Source of the DNA: DASUAS01 sp963809795
GTDB lineage: Bacteria; Actinomycetota; Acidimicrobiia; IMCC26256; DASPTH01
Reading direction: 5' to 3'
Assembly (NCBI GenBank): GCA_963809795.1
Contig: CAWELN010000007.1
Location: 1-64,000 of the forward strand
DNA: 64,000 bases
Shown piece after piece: positions 26,823 to 34,478 of the stretch (its first letter is position 1; each line of letters opens with the position of its first letter). The notes beneath the pieces were generated by a model. It was not told the origin of the DNA and searched no databases. It worked only from the letters and a program-made list of their open reading frames with translations. The position numbers were made by a program, and so were the translations under genes.

Positions 26823-27605
26823 ATGCGCTCTCCCGTGCGACCAGCCCCCACCCGAGCCGCAGCCGCCGTTCCGACGCCCCCGAACCGGGCGCTCCCGGAC
26901 GCCTCATCTTCCGACGAGGCGCTCCTGGCCGGCTTCGCGGCGTCGGACCCGGCGGCGACCTCCGCGTTCATGGCCCGCTACCAGCGGCGGGTGTACGGGC
27001 TCGCCCTCACCATCGTGGGCGATCCGCGGGCGGCGGAGGACGCCGCCCAGGAGGCGATGGTCCGCGCCTGGCGCCGCGCCGACACCTTCGACGTCCGGCG
27101 GGGGCGCGTCGACAGCTGGCTCCTGAGCATCACCCGCAACGTCGCCATCGACGCCATCCGCAAGCGCCGGGCGGTCGTGGTCGCGCCCGACGAGATGCTG
27201 GGGCTCACCCCGCCCGCGCCGGGCCGGGACCCGGGCGACGTCGTCGCGCTGCACGACGACCTCGAATGGCTGCACGACGCGCTCGCCGATCTCCCGGTGG
27301 AGCAACGCCGCGCCGTCGTGCTCGCCGGGGTCTGGGGCCTCAGCGCCCGCGAGATCTCCGAACAGGACGAGATCCCCCTCGGCACCGCCAAGACCCGGAT
27401 CCGCATCGCGCTTCGTCGGCTCCGCGACGCGCTCCACGAGCGCGACCTCGACCCGACCTCGACCCCGACCCAGACGTCGACTGAACCTGAGCGTCGCTCC
27501 GGACCGTGCCCGGTACGACCTCGTAAGCTCTCGCCCGCATGGCCGGGCTGCGAGTGGGCATCGTCGGGGCGGGCGGCGTCGGCATCGCCACCGCGAGCGC
27601 GTTGA
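26823..27605 (+). CDS. ECF-type RNA polymerase sigma factor
   Basis: 260 residues. Region 2 is YQRRVYGLALTIVGDPRAAEDAAQEAMVRAW, written here in parts: QRRVYGLALTIV and DAAQEAMVRAWRRADTF. Region 4 is LPVEQRRAVVLAGVWGLSAREISEQ with the HTH GTAKTRIRIALRRLRDAL. No membrane-anchored anti-sigma gene follows. The C-terminal about 40 residues after about residue 220 are of low complexity, and the last 67 nt overlap the start of the LDH-like gene, so the true stop may lie earlier if an indel is present. Divergent from a TetR gene. Confidence 0.85.
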   Translation: MRSPVRPAPTRAAAAVPTPPNRALPDASSSDEALLAGFAASDPAATSAFMARYQRRVYGLALTIVGDPRAAEDAAQEAMVRAWRRADTFDVRRGRVDSWLLSITRNVAIDAIRKRRAVVVAPDEMLGLTPPAPGRDPGDVVALHDDLEWLHDALADLPVEQRRAVVLAGVWGLSAREISEQDEIPLGTAKTRIRIALRRLRDALHERDLDPTSTPTQTSTEPERRSGPCPVRPRKLSPAWPGCEWASSGRAASASPPRAR

Positions 27606-28471
27606 TCCTGCAGGGGCTCGCCGGTCGGGTGACGCTGTACGACCGCACCGGCATCCGGTCGCGTGGCGAGGCGCTCGACTACCTGCACGCGTTGCCGCTG
27701 CTGCCGAGCACCGAGATCCGCGGCCGCAGCTACGACGAGTTCGAGCCCGAGGACGTGATGGTCGTGACCGTCGGTCACCACATCCAACCGGGCGAGACCC
27801 GACTCGACGTGTTCGACGCCAACGTCGCCATCGTCGAGCAGACCGCGGCGGCCATCGAGGCCGGAGGGCTGCCCCGGGTCGTGATCGTGGTCACCAACCC
27901 GCTCGACGTGCTGACCGAGTACCTCGTGCGGCGGTGGGACGACCGCACGATGTCGATCCTCGGCTCAGGTACCTCGCTCGACACGCTGCGGTTCGGCGAG
28001 AAGCTGGCCAACGAGTGCGGCGTCCACCCGCGCAGCATCCACGCCTGGGTGATCGGGGAGCACGGTGACTCGTCGGTGTTCCTGTTCAGCAGCGTGACCA
28101 TCGGCGCGCTACCGCTGCAGGAGTTCGCGCGGCAGCGCGGGATCACGCTCAGCCGCGAGTGGTTCGCGCGCATCGAGGACGACGTGCGCACCGCGGCCTA
28201 CCGCGTGCGGGAGCTGAAGGGATCACCGCGACACGGCATCGGCCTGGCGGTGAGCGGCCTCGTGCGCTGCATCGGTCGCGAGCACGGCACCATCATCCCG
28301 GTGTCGGTCCGCGTGGGCGACGACGTGTGCGCCAGCCTTCCCTGCATCCTCGGACCCGACGGGGTGAGCGAGCCGTTGTGGCCGGTGATGGACGAGGCCG
28401 AGCTGCGCGGCTGGGAACGGTCGCTCGACGTGCTGCGCGACGCCGGTCACGCACTCCCGATCAAGGCGTGA
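27539..28471 (+). CDS. LDH/MDH-family 2-hydroxyacid dehydrogenase with atypical specificity residue
   Basis: 310 residues. NAD site VGIVGAGGVGIATAS, substrate loop HIQPGETRLD with catalytic Arg88, VVTNPLD with Asn120, catalytic pair Asp148/Arg151 in TSLDTLRF, and proton relay His175 in IGEHGDSS. The PGETRLD loop is of the lactate, not malate, type. However, the residue equivalent to dogfish 102 (Gln in LDH, Arg in MDH) is Ile82, so neither lactate nor malate is certain. A bulkier 2-oxo acid is a reasonable guess. TAAGCT lies 9 nt upstream of ATG 27539. Its end overlaps the convergent sigma-4-like gene by 11 nt. Confidence 0.85.
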   Translation: MAGLRVGIVGAGGVGIATASALILQGLAGRVTLYDRTGIRSRGEALDYLHALPLLPSTEIRGRSYDEFEPEDVMVVTVGHHIQPGETRLDVFDANVAIVEQTAAAIEAGGLPRVVIVVTNPLDVLTEYLVRRWDDRTMSILGSGTSLDTLRFGEKLANECGVHPRSIHAWVIGEHGDSSVFLFSSVTIGALPLQEFARQRGITLSREWFARIEDDVRTAAYRVRELKGSPRHGIGLAVSGLVRCIGREHGTIIPVSVRVGDDVCASLPCILGPDGVSEPLWPVMDEAELRGWERSLDVLRDAGHALPIKA

Positions 28472-28769
28472 TGAGCCGCTGCCGCAACTTGTCGAGCGCG
28501 CCGCCGAGCACCGCGCGGGCCTCGGAGTGGTTGCAGCCGAGCTCCAGCGCGAGGTTCTTCATCGAGTGTGGCTCACCGGTGAGGCCGTAGCGCCACGACA
28601 CCGCGAAGTACTCGAGCTCGGTGAGGTCCGCGTACGCGTGCGGATCGGCGCGCAGCTCGAGGAGGTCGAGATCGATGTCGTCGTCGGCGGCCGGCTCGAC
28701 CGCGAGGGCGTCGGGGTAGGGCCACCCGTCGTCGGTGGGGTAGAGCGGGAGGCTGGGCACGCCACCCAT
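28461..28769 (-). CDS. Small sigma-70 region-4-like helix-turn-helix protein
   Basis: 102 residues: about 45 acidic N-terminal residues (DDDIDLDLLELRADPHAYAD), then LTELEYFAVSWRYGLTGEPH, SMKNLALELGCNHSEARAVL and GGALDKLRQRL. The second half follows the pattern of sigma-70 region 4 (R-Y-G-L-x-G-E, then E-L-G-x-x, then A-L-x-K-L-R), including the YGL-x-GE turn. There is no region 2. It could bind the beta flap or a -35-like element as a stand-alone co-regulator. ATG 28769 is the only start giving this domain. This is inference from motif pattern alone. Confidence 0.6.
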   Translation of the reverse strand: MGGVPSLPLYPTDDGWPYPDALAVEPAADDDIDLDLLELRADPHAYADLTELEYFAVSWRYGLTGEPHSMKNLALELGCNHSEARAVLGGALDKLRQRLITP

Positions 28770-28792
28770 CGTGGTCCCGGCCTGCGCGCCCG

Positions 28793-30856
28793 TCAACCGG
28801 TCGGTGCCACCGGGGCGATGCGGGCGTGCTCGGCGACCAGCGCCAGCACCGCCTCGCCGTAGCGCTCCGCCTTCACGGGGCCGACGCCCGGGACGTCGAG
28901 CAGCGCGCGGGTGCTCCCGGGGCGGGCGCGGGCGAGCGCCGCCAGCGTCGTGTTGGGGAAGATCACGTAGGCGGGCGCGCTGGCGGCGCGGGACTGGCGG
29001 AGTCGCCAGTCGACCAGCGCCGCGTAGAGGGGTTCGTCGGCCGGGGCGACGTCGACCGGAGCCTTGGCCCGCGTGCTGCCGCCGCTGGCGCGCGCCACCT
29101 TGTCGCGCGCGTCGGCGATGCTGCGCCGCGCGTCGCCCGGTGCGGGGGCGGCGCCGCCCGGGGTGATCGCGTCCTCGACGCGCGTGATCCAGCTGCTCCG
29201 CGTCCGCCGCGCGGTGCGACCACCGACCGTGCGCTCCCGCGCCCAGCTGAGGTGCAACACCCGTTCGGCGCGACTGAGCGCGACGTAGAGCAGCCGTTGC
29301 TCTTCGTCCATCGCCTCGGAGGACTTGGCGTGCGAGATCGGGACGAGGCCGCGTTCGAGGCCGGTGACGAACACGGTGTCGAACTCGAGCCCCTTCGCGC
29401 GGTGGAACGTGAGCAGCTCGACCGCGTCGTCCGTCGCCTCGCCGGCGTCGTCGCCGCGCAGCGAGGTCTGCAGGAACCCGAGGAAGCCGTCGACGCTGCC
29501 GCGGCCGCCGTCGGCCTCGAGGTACTCGTGGCCGAGTCGCACCAGCGCGTCGACGTGCTCGCGGCGTTCGTCGGCCAGGTCCTCCGCATCGGTGGCGAAG
29601 TCGGTGAGGTGCTCGACGAAGGGACGCCCCGGGGCCGCGCGGGCGGTCTTGCGGAGGTCGTCGAGCGCGACCTTCACCTCCTGGCGGTCGAGGAAGCGAC
29701 CGCCGCCGCGCACGCGGAACGGCACTCCCGCGCGCGAGAGCGCCTCCTCGAAGAGGGCCGACTGCGCGTTCACCCGGTAGAGCACGGCCATGCGCGACCA
29801 CCGCAGCTGCGAGCTCTCGGCGTCGCGCAGCGCCCGCGCGATCCCGCGGGCTTCGTCCTCGGCGGAGTCGTACTCGCGGAAGTCGGGGACGGGGCCGTCC
29901 GGGCGCGGCGCGTGGACCGCGGGTCGACGCCGGCCAGGGGGGCCGAGCACCGCGCCCGCCGCGGTGACGACCTGGGGCGTCGACCGGTAGTTGCTGCCCA
30001 GGCGGACCATCCCGACCTCGGGGAAGCGTTCCGGAGGGAGCCAGCGGCGGAAGCCGGCGAGGTACGACGCGTCGGCGCCGGCGAAGCCGTAGATCGCCTG
30101 GTCGGGGTCGCCGACGACGCAGAGATCGCTGCGGTCGCCGAGCCAGGCGCGGAGCAACCGGAACTGCGCGGCGCTCGCGTCCTGGAACTCGTCGACGAAC
30201 AGGTGCCGGAACCGCCAGCGTTGCGCGGCGGCGAACTCGGTGTCGCGCTCGAGCACGTCGGCGCAGCCGGTGATCAGGTCGTCGAAGTCGACCAGGCCGC
30301 GCTTGCGCTTCTCCCGCTCGTAGTCGCGGTAGGTCGCCGCGACCTCGGCCGGCGGCCGGGGGGTGGCGCGGCCGGCGGCGACGACGGCCCGCTCGTAGGC
30401 GTCGGGCTTCACCAGGCGCGCCTTGGCCCACTCGATCTCCGACGCCAGCTCGGCGGCGAGCAGCGCGGCCTCGCGCCCGCGTACGGGCAGCATCGGCACC
30501 AGGATCCGGACCTTGCGTTCCAGGAGGCCCGGCATGGCGCGGCCCTGCTCGTCGGCGCGCCGCCGGAGCTGGGCGAGGGCGATGGCGTGGAAGGTGCCCG
30601 CGGTGACCGACTCGCGGACGCCGAGTCGGCTCAGGCGCGACCGGAGCTCACCGGCTGCCTTCCGGGTGAAGGTGACCGCGAGGACGTGGGCGGGATCGAT
30701 CCGCTGCTCGCGCGACTGCCACGCGATGCGGCGGGTCAGCACCCGCGTCTTGCCCGAACCCGCGCCGGCCAGGATCGCCAGCGGCGCCGCGGTGCTGGTG
30801 ACCGCGTCGCGCTGGGTGGCGTCGAGACCGTCGAGCAGGGCGTCCACGTGCGGCAC
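28793..30856 (-). CDS. uvrD2: UvrD/PcrA-like ATP-dependent 3'-5' DNA helicase with HRDC domain (UvrD2-like)
   Basis: 687 residues of superfamily 1A: Q-motif region DATQRDAVTSTAAPLAILAG, Walker A GAGSGKTRVLTRRIAW, motif Ia AVTFTRKAAGEL, motif II VDEFQDASAAQF, motif III GDPDQAIYGFAGAD, motif IV GSNYRSTPQVV, motif V LLTFHRAKGLEFDTVFV and motif VI LLYVALSRAERVLHL. The C-terminal about 80 residues (YAALVDWRLRQSRA through LDVPGVGPVKAERYGEAVL) form an HRDC domain, as in mycobacterial UvrD2. It likely works in DNA repair. It is shorter than PcrA. It is divergent from the metallopeptidase gene across a 379-bp gap. Confidence 0.93.
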   Translation of the reverse strand: MPHVDALLDGLDATQRDAVTSTAAPLAILAGAGSGKTRVLTRRIAWQSREQRIDPAHVLAVTFTRKAAGELRSRLSRLGVRESVTAGTFHAIALAQLRRRADEQGRAMPGLLERKVRILVPMLPVRGREAALLAAELASEIEWAKARLVKPDAYERAVVAAGRATPRPPAEVAATYRDYEREKRKRGLVDFDDLITGCADVLERDTEFAAAQRWRFRHLFVDEFQDASAAQFRLLRAWLGDRSDLCVVGDPDQAIYGFAGADASYLAGFRRWLPPERFPEVGMVRLGSNYRSTPQVVTAAGAVLGPPGRRRPAVHAPRPDGPVPDFREYDSAEDEARGIARALRDAESSQLRWSRMAVLYRVNAQSALFEEALSRAGVPFRVRGGGRFLDRQEVKVALDDLRKTARAAPGRPFVEHLTDFATDAEDLADERREHVDALVRLGHEYLEADGGRGSVDGFLGFLQTSLRGDDAGEATDDAVELLTFHRAKGLEFDTVFVTGLERGLVPISHAKSSEAMDEEQRLLYVALSRAERVLHLSWARERTVGGRTARRTRSSWITRVEDAITPGGAAPAPGDARRSIADARDKVARASGGSTRAKAPVDVAPADEPLYAALVDWRLRQSRAASAPAYVIFPNTTLAALARARPGSTRALLDVPGVGPVKAERYGEAVLALVAEHARIAPVAPTG

Positions 30857-30914
30857 CGTACCGCCCGGGTACGACGCTCATGGGGTGCCCCCGCCTGCCG
30901 GCGCAGCCGGAACA

Positions 30915-30976
30915 GCAGAAGGCCCCGAGTAGTCTCCGCTGCGTCGCAGCTTCGATCTCTTCGGGGCCGTCTCTGC
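30915..30976. ncRNA. Candidate structured RNA or cis-regulatory hairpin
   Basis: Long-range pairing closes the element: GCAGA 30915-30919 with TCTGC 30972-30976, and GGCCCCGA 30921-30928 with TCGGGGCC 30961-30968. Inside lies a perfect small hairpin, GCTGC 30938-30942, loop GTC, GCAGC 30946-30950. The total is 62 nt in a non-coding gap. Strand is unknown because the complement folds equally. It could be an sRNA, a leader element of uvrD2, or a bidirectional terminator. Confidence 0.4.
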
Positions 30977-31222
30977 CGACCACTTCCGATCCCTCGCCCC
31001 AGGTCGCCCCGGTGCTCGGTCTCGGCTGCGGTCTTCCCGGTGGCCGTTCCTCCCGGGGGTGGTCCCGTTCGGTCCGATCACCGCACCGGATCCTTCCGGT
31101 CCGTCTTCCGGGGCGCCGCGACCCGAGGGCCCGTCGCTCCGGCACCAGACTGGCGTTCACCGGCCTCCGCATCGTAAGGAGGCTCGCGGGCGAATGCAAG
31201 AGGGAATTTCCCGCCGACGCGG

Positions 31223-31228
31223 TACCGT
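31223..31228 (+). promoter_or_regulatory. Putative -10 element (TACCGT) for a leaderless gene
   Basis: TACCGT ends 7 nt before GTG 31236. No Shine-Dalgarno sequence lies between. Confidence 0.4.
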
Positions 31229-31235
31229 CCCGCCG

Positions 31236-31610
31236 GTGGTGGAGGTGACGCGCGAGCGCTTCGAGCAGATGGTCGCCGACGCGCTCGACGAGATCCCGCC
31301 CGCGCTCGGCGCGGAGATGGACAACGTCGCGGTCGTCGTCGAGGAGTGGGCGAATCCCGCGCAGCTCGCACGCGTCGCGACGGGCGCCACGTTGCTCGGT
31401 CTCTACGAGGGAGTGCCGCTCACGCGGCGCGGCCCGTTGAGCTACGCAGGCGTCGCACCCGACCGGATCACGATCTTCCGCGGCCCGCTGTCGCGGATGG
31501 CGCGCGACGAGGACGACCTCGCGTCACGCGTCCGCGTCACCGTGCTGCACGAGGTCGGCCACTACTTCGGCATGTCCGACGACCGACTCCGCGAGCTCGG
31601 TTGGGCATAG
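31236..31610 (+). CDS. Zincin-like metallopeptidase (PF06262-type)
   Basis: 124 residues, typical length for this minigluzincin-like family. The start VVEVTRERFEQMVADALDEIP fits the family N-terminus. The zinc site is VTVLHEVGHYFGMSDDRL, with HExxH and a downstream Asp. The central strand is DRITIFRGPLSR. The peptidase activity of the family is poorly characterised. GTG 31236 (of adjacent GTG codons 31236, 31239 and 31245) gives the family-like MVEVTRERF start. Cytoplasmic; no signal peptide. Confidence 0.88.
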   Translation: MVEVTRERFEQMVADALDEIPPALGAEMDNVAVVVEEWANPAQLARVATGATLLGLYEGVPLTRRGPLSYAGVAPDRITIFRGPLSRMARDEDDLASRVRVTVLHEVGHYFGMSDDRLRELGWA

Positions 31611-31642
31611 TCGGGAGGCGCGCCGCGGGCGGCCGACTGCCG

Positions 31643-31648
31643 TAGGCT
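31643..31648 (+). promoter_or_regulatory. Putative -10 element (TAGGCT) for a leaderless gene
   Basis: TAGGCT ends 6 nt before ATG 31655. The gap (CGGGGC) has no Shine-Dalgarno sequence. Confidence 0.45.
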
Positions 31649-31654
31649 CGGGGC

Positions 31655-32308
31655 ATGCCGTACCCCGACAACCTGATCCAGGAGGGTGAGACGCTCGCGC
31701 TCGACCTGCGCCCGCACTGGTGGTTCTTCTCACGGAACATCCTCACCGGCATCCCGCTGGCGATCATCCTCATCGTCGTGCTGAACAGCGGCACCCACTG
31801 GATCTCGAAGTACGGCGGCCTCCTCGTCGGGCTGGTGACCGTCGCCTGGGCCGTCTGGCTCGGGCTCGAGTACCTCAAGTGGCGCATGACGTACTTCGTC
31901 GTGACCAGCCGGCGGGTGATCTACCGCAGCGGCGTGATCTCCAAGCGGGGCGTCGAGATCCCGCTGGAGCGCATCAACAACATCAACTTCCACCAGCGCC
32001 TGATCGACCGCATCATCGGTGCCGGCGACCTCGACATCGAGTCGGCGGGCAAGGACGGCCAGTCGCACTTCGACTTCATCCGCCATCCCGACGGCGTCCA
32101 GCACGAGATCTACCGCCAGATGGAAGCGCGGAACATGCCGATGGCGATGGTGCAGTCGGCGCCGGTCGCGGTCGCGCCGTCGCAGCCGGCCCCGCCGTCG
32201 GCAAGCGTGCCCGAGCAGATCGAGCAGCTGGCGCGGTTGCGCGACGCGGGCCACATCACCGAGGCCGAGTACGAGGCCAAGAAGGCGGAGCTCCTCGGCC
32301 GGATGTAG
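31655..32308 (+). CDS. PH-domain membrane protein with SHOCT tail
   Basis: 217 residues. Two membrane helices (ILTGIPLAIILIVVLNSG and LLVGLVTVAWAVWLGLEYL, roughly residues 30-70) are followed by a bacterial PH domain of the YdbT/bPH2 type: TYFVVTSRRVIYRSGVISKR, then EIPLERINNINFHQRLIDRI and AGDLDIESAG. A flexible Pro/Ala linker leads to a short C-terminal SHOCT motif (IEQLARLRDAGHITEAEYEA KKAELL). It probably organises envelope or stress proteins at the membrane. The first hairpin repeat begins at its stop codon. Confidence 0.88.
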   Translation: MPYPDNLIQEGETLALDLRPHWWFFSRNILTGIPLAIILIVVLNSGTHWISKYGGLLVGLVTVAWAVWLGLEYLKWRMTYFVVTSRRVIYRSGVISKRGVEIPLERINNINFHQRLIDRIIGAGDLDIESAGKDGQSHFDFIRHPDGVQHEIYRQMEARNMPMAMVQSAPVAVAPSQPAPPSASVPEQIEQLARLRDAGHITEAEYEAKKAELLGRM

Positions 32309-32360
32309 GAGATGAAGCGGAGCCGTGCCCGGAGGGCGGGACGGCGCAGCGGAATCGACC
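32308..32360 (+). repeat. Hairpin repeat R1 (53 bp), first of tandem pair
   Basis: Identical to 32368-32420 and related to 57236-57289. Its core folds as GCCGT 32322-32326 with ACGGC 32341-32345 and GCCC 32327-32330 with GGGC 32334-32337, loop GGA, bulge GGG. It starts at the last base of the PH-gene stop codon. Confidence 0.85.
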
Positions 32361-32367
32361 GTCGTGT

Positions 32368-32420
32368 GGAGATGAAGCGGAGCCGTGCCCGGAGGGCGGG
32401 ACGGCGCAGCGGAATCGACC
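32368..32420 (+). repeat. Hairpin repeat R2 (53 bp), second of tandem pair
   Basis: An exact copy of 32308-32360 after a 7-nt spacer (period 60 bp). It lies in the gap between the PH-domain gene and the convergent galactokinase, whose stop is at 32442. Confidence 0.85.
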
Positions 32421-32441
32421 AGTCGTACCGGACGCTGCCGC

Positions 32442-33503
32442 TCAGTCGACGAGACCCGCGCCGTCGACCGCGCGTGCGACGAAGCCCATCGGTTCGATAC
32501 CGGTCGCGGCGCGGTAGCGCAACGTGGTCTTGGCGAGGACGTCGTCGGCGTGGTTCCGCTGCGCGAGCGCGACCACGCATCCACCGAAGCCGGCGCCGGT
32601 GAGGCGGGCGCCGGCCGCGCCGCACTCGACGAGGACCTCGACGAGTGTGTCGAGCTCCGGCGTCGACACCTCGTAGTCGTCGCGCAGACTGGCGTGGCTG
32701 GCGAGCAGCAGCGGGCCGAGCACCGACAGGTCGCCCGTCGGCAGCGCCGCCGCCATGGCGAGGACGCGCGCGTTCTCGGTGACGACGTGCCGCGCGCGCG
32801 GGACGTCACGCACCTGCTCGAGCGTGGCGTCGCGCAGCGACCGGAGGTCGAGCCCGGCCGCGACCGCCTCGCACTCGGCGCGGCGTGACGCGTACGCGGA
32901 GCCCACGAGCGTGCGGGGCACGCCCGAGTGGACGACGACGACCGCGATCCCCGGCGGGATCGCGACCGGGGTGACGGACAGGTCGCGGCAGTCGATCAGG
33001 AGGGCATGCCCGGCCCGGCCGAAGAGCGAGGCGAGCTGGTCCATCAGCCCACCCGGCACGCCGGTGGCGGCGATCTCGGCCGCGGACGCCAACCGGGCGG
33101 CGTCGACCCCGGCGACCGGCGCGCCCGCGAGATCGGCCAGGGCCTGGGTGAGCGCCACCGACAGCGCCGAGCTGGACGACAGCCCCGAGCCCACGGGGAC
33201 GGTCGAGCTGATCGCCAGCTCGGCGGCGGCCACCCGCACGCCCCGGTCGATCAGCGCCCGTACCGAACCCGCCACGAAGCGGCCCCAGGTCGGCACCACA
33301 TCGCGCGGGTCGTCGCCGCCGTCGACCGCGACCTCGACCGCTCCCGGCACGTCGTCCGAGACGGCGGTCACCCGGCGACCCGAACGCGTCACCGCGGTGA
33401 CGCTGCACGCGCGGTCGATCGCCAGGGGGAGGACGAAGCCGCCGTTGTAATCGGTGTGGTCGCCCATGAGGTTCACGCGACCGGGAGCGACGTAGCGGGC
33501 CAC
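32442..33503 (-). CDS. galK: Galactokinase-like GHMP kinase
   Basis: 353 residues. The galactokinase signature is visible at the start, GRVNLMGDHTDYNGGFVLPLAI. The GHMP ATP loop is VPVGSGLSSSSALSVALTQAL, catalytic-region VPGGLMDQLASLFGRAGHALLIDC contains the Asp, and the C-terminal GHMP motif 3 is RLTGAGFGGCVVALA. This is full length for the galactokinase branch, which phosphorylates C1 of D-galactose in the Leloir pathway. Another GHMP sugar kinase cannot be excluded. Start GTG 33503. No galT/galE neighbour is present. Confidence 0.88.
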   Translation of the reverse strand: MARYVAPGRVNLMGDHTDYNGGFVLPLAIDRACSVTAVTRSGRRVTAVSDDVPGAVEVAVDGGDDPRDVVPTWGRFVAGSVRALIDRGVRVAAAELAISSTVPVGSGLSSSSALSVALTQALADLAGAPVAGVDAARLASAAEIAATGVPGGLMDQLASLFGRAGHALLIDCRDLSVTPVAIPPGIAVVVVHSGVPRTLVGSAYASRRAECEAVAAGLDLRSLRDATLEQVRDVPRARHVVTENARVLAMAAALPTGDLSVLGPLLLASHASLRDDYEVSTPELDTLVEVLVECGAAGARLTGAGFGGCVVALAQRNHADDVLAKTTLRYRAATGIEPMGFVARAVDGAGLVD

Positions 33504-33577
33504 CTCGGGGAGCGTACCGACGCGGCCGGCCGCGTCTGACTACACCCGGGCCGTCGCGTGACCGATACTGGAGGCCT

Positions 33578-34477
33578 ATGAGTCGATTCCAGACCTCGTG
33601 GGAGATCGCCAAGCGCTCATGGGCGGTCCTCAAGTCCGACAAGACGCTCGCCTGGTTCCCGGTGCTGTCGGCCCTCGGATCGCTGCTGGTCGTGGCGATC
33701 ATCGGTGGCCTGATCGCGGTCGCCGGCATCGACAACAAGGCGACCGGCGACTCACTACAGCCGATCGGCTGGGTCCTGATCGTCGTCGCCTACCTGGCGC
33801 TGGCCATCGTCCAGACCTACTTCCTCGCCGCGCTGGTGGCGGGCGCCGACCAGCGGCTGCGGGGCAACGACTCGACCGTGCGCACCGCCCTCGACATCGC
33901 CAACTCGCGGCTCCACCGGCTCCTGCCGTGGGCCGTCGTCACGGCCACCGTCACGATGGTCCTCCAGGCGATCGAGGAGCGGTTCGGGCTCGTCGGCACG
34001 ATCGTCGCCCGGCTGGTCGGCCTGGCGTGGAACCTGGTGACGTTCCTCGTGGTCCCGATCCTCGTGCTCGAGGACCTCGGCGTGGGCGACGCGCTCAAGC
34101 GCTCCAAGGACCTCTTCAAGAAGACCTGGGGCGAGAACGTCATCGGGCAGGGCGGCCTCGGCATCGTGGGCTTCCTCGCCATGATCCCCGGCGTGCTGCT
34201 CGTCGCCATCGGCGCCGCCATGGGTACCGCGGGCCTGATCGTGCTCGGCGCGGTCGGCGTGGCGTGGATCATCGCCTCCGCGGTGATCGTCTCCGCGCTG
34301 AGCGGCATCTACCGCACCGCGCTGTACCACTACGCGGCCGGCGGCCGGGTGCCCGGCGAGTTCGCCGACCTCGACCTGCACGACGCGTTCCGGCCCCGCC
34401 GCCTCGGCCGCGGCACCGGAGGCGCCGCCGGCAGTGGTGGGCTCGGCGGCTTCTTCGGCGGCCCCTCCAACAACTGA
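33578..34477 (+). CDS. Multipass membrane protein (DUF6159-like)
   Basis: 299 residues. The opening SWEIAKRSWAVLKSDKTLAWFP is typical of the DUF6159 group. About six membrane helices follow (LSALGSLLVVAIIGGLIAVA, IGWVLIVVAYLALAIVQTYF, two mid-protein, VGFLAMIPGVLLVAIGAAMG, VAWIIASAVIVSALSG), with a conserved VLEDLGVGDALKRSKDLFKK loop. The tail is a Gly-rich GRGTGGAAGSGGLGGFFGG. The role is unknown. GGAGG precedes ATG 33578. It is divergent from galK. Confidence 0.8.
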   Translation: MSRFQTSWEIAKRSWAVLKSDKTLAWFPVLSALGSLLVVAIIGGLIAVAGIDNKATGDSLQPIGWVLIVVAYLALAIVQTYFLAALVAGADQRLRGNDSTVRTALDIANSRLHRLLPWAVVTATVTMVLQAIEERFGLVGTIVARLVGLAWNLVTFLVVPILVLEDLGVGDALKRSKDLFKKTWGENVIGQGGLGIVGFLAMIPGVLLVAIGAAMGTAGLIVLGAVGVAWIIASAVIVSALSGIYRTALYHYAAGGRVPGEFADLDLHDAFRPRRLGRGTGGAAGSGGLGGFFGGPSNN

Positions 34478-34478
34478 G

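Larger units (their letters stand above)
30857..31235. other. 379-bp intergenic region between divergent uvrD2 and a metallopeptidase gene
   Basis: No supported coding sequence on either strand; open frames here lack family features and start inside the flanking genes. The proximal part contains the structured element at 30915-30976. The distal part, 31000-31200, is C/T- and GGTCC-rich with several short direct repeats (TTCCGGTCC, CGGTCCG) but no clear promoter until TACCGT near 31223. Confidence 0.5.

Noticed and set aside
32308..32420. CRISPR-like direct repeat
   Set aside because: Two 53-bp copies separated by only 7 bp, with no further repeats or spacers of constant length and no cas genes nearby. 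The pair is better described as a tandem hairpin element.
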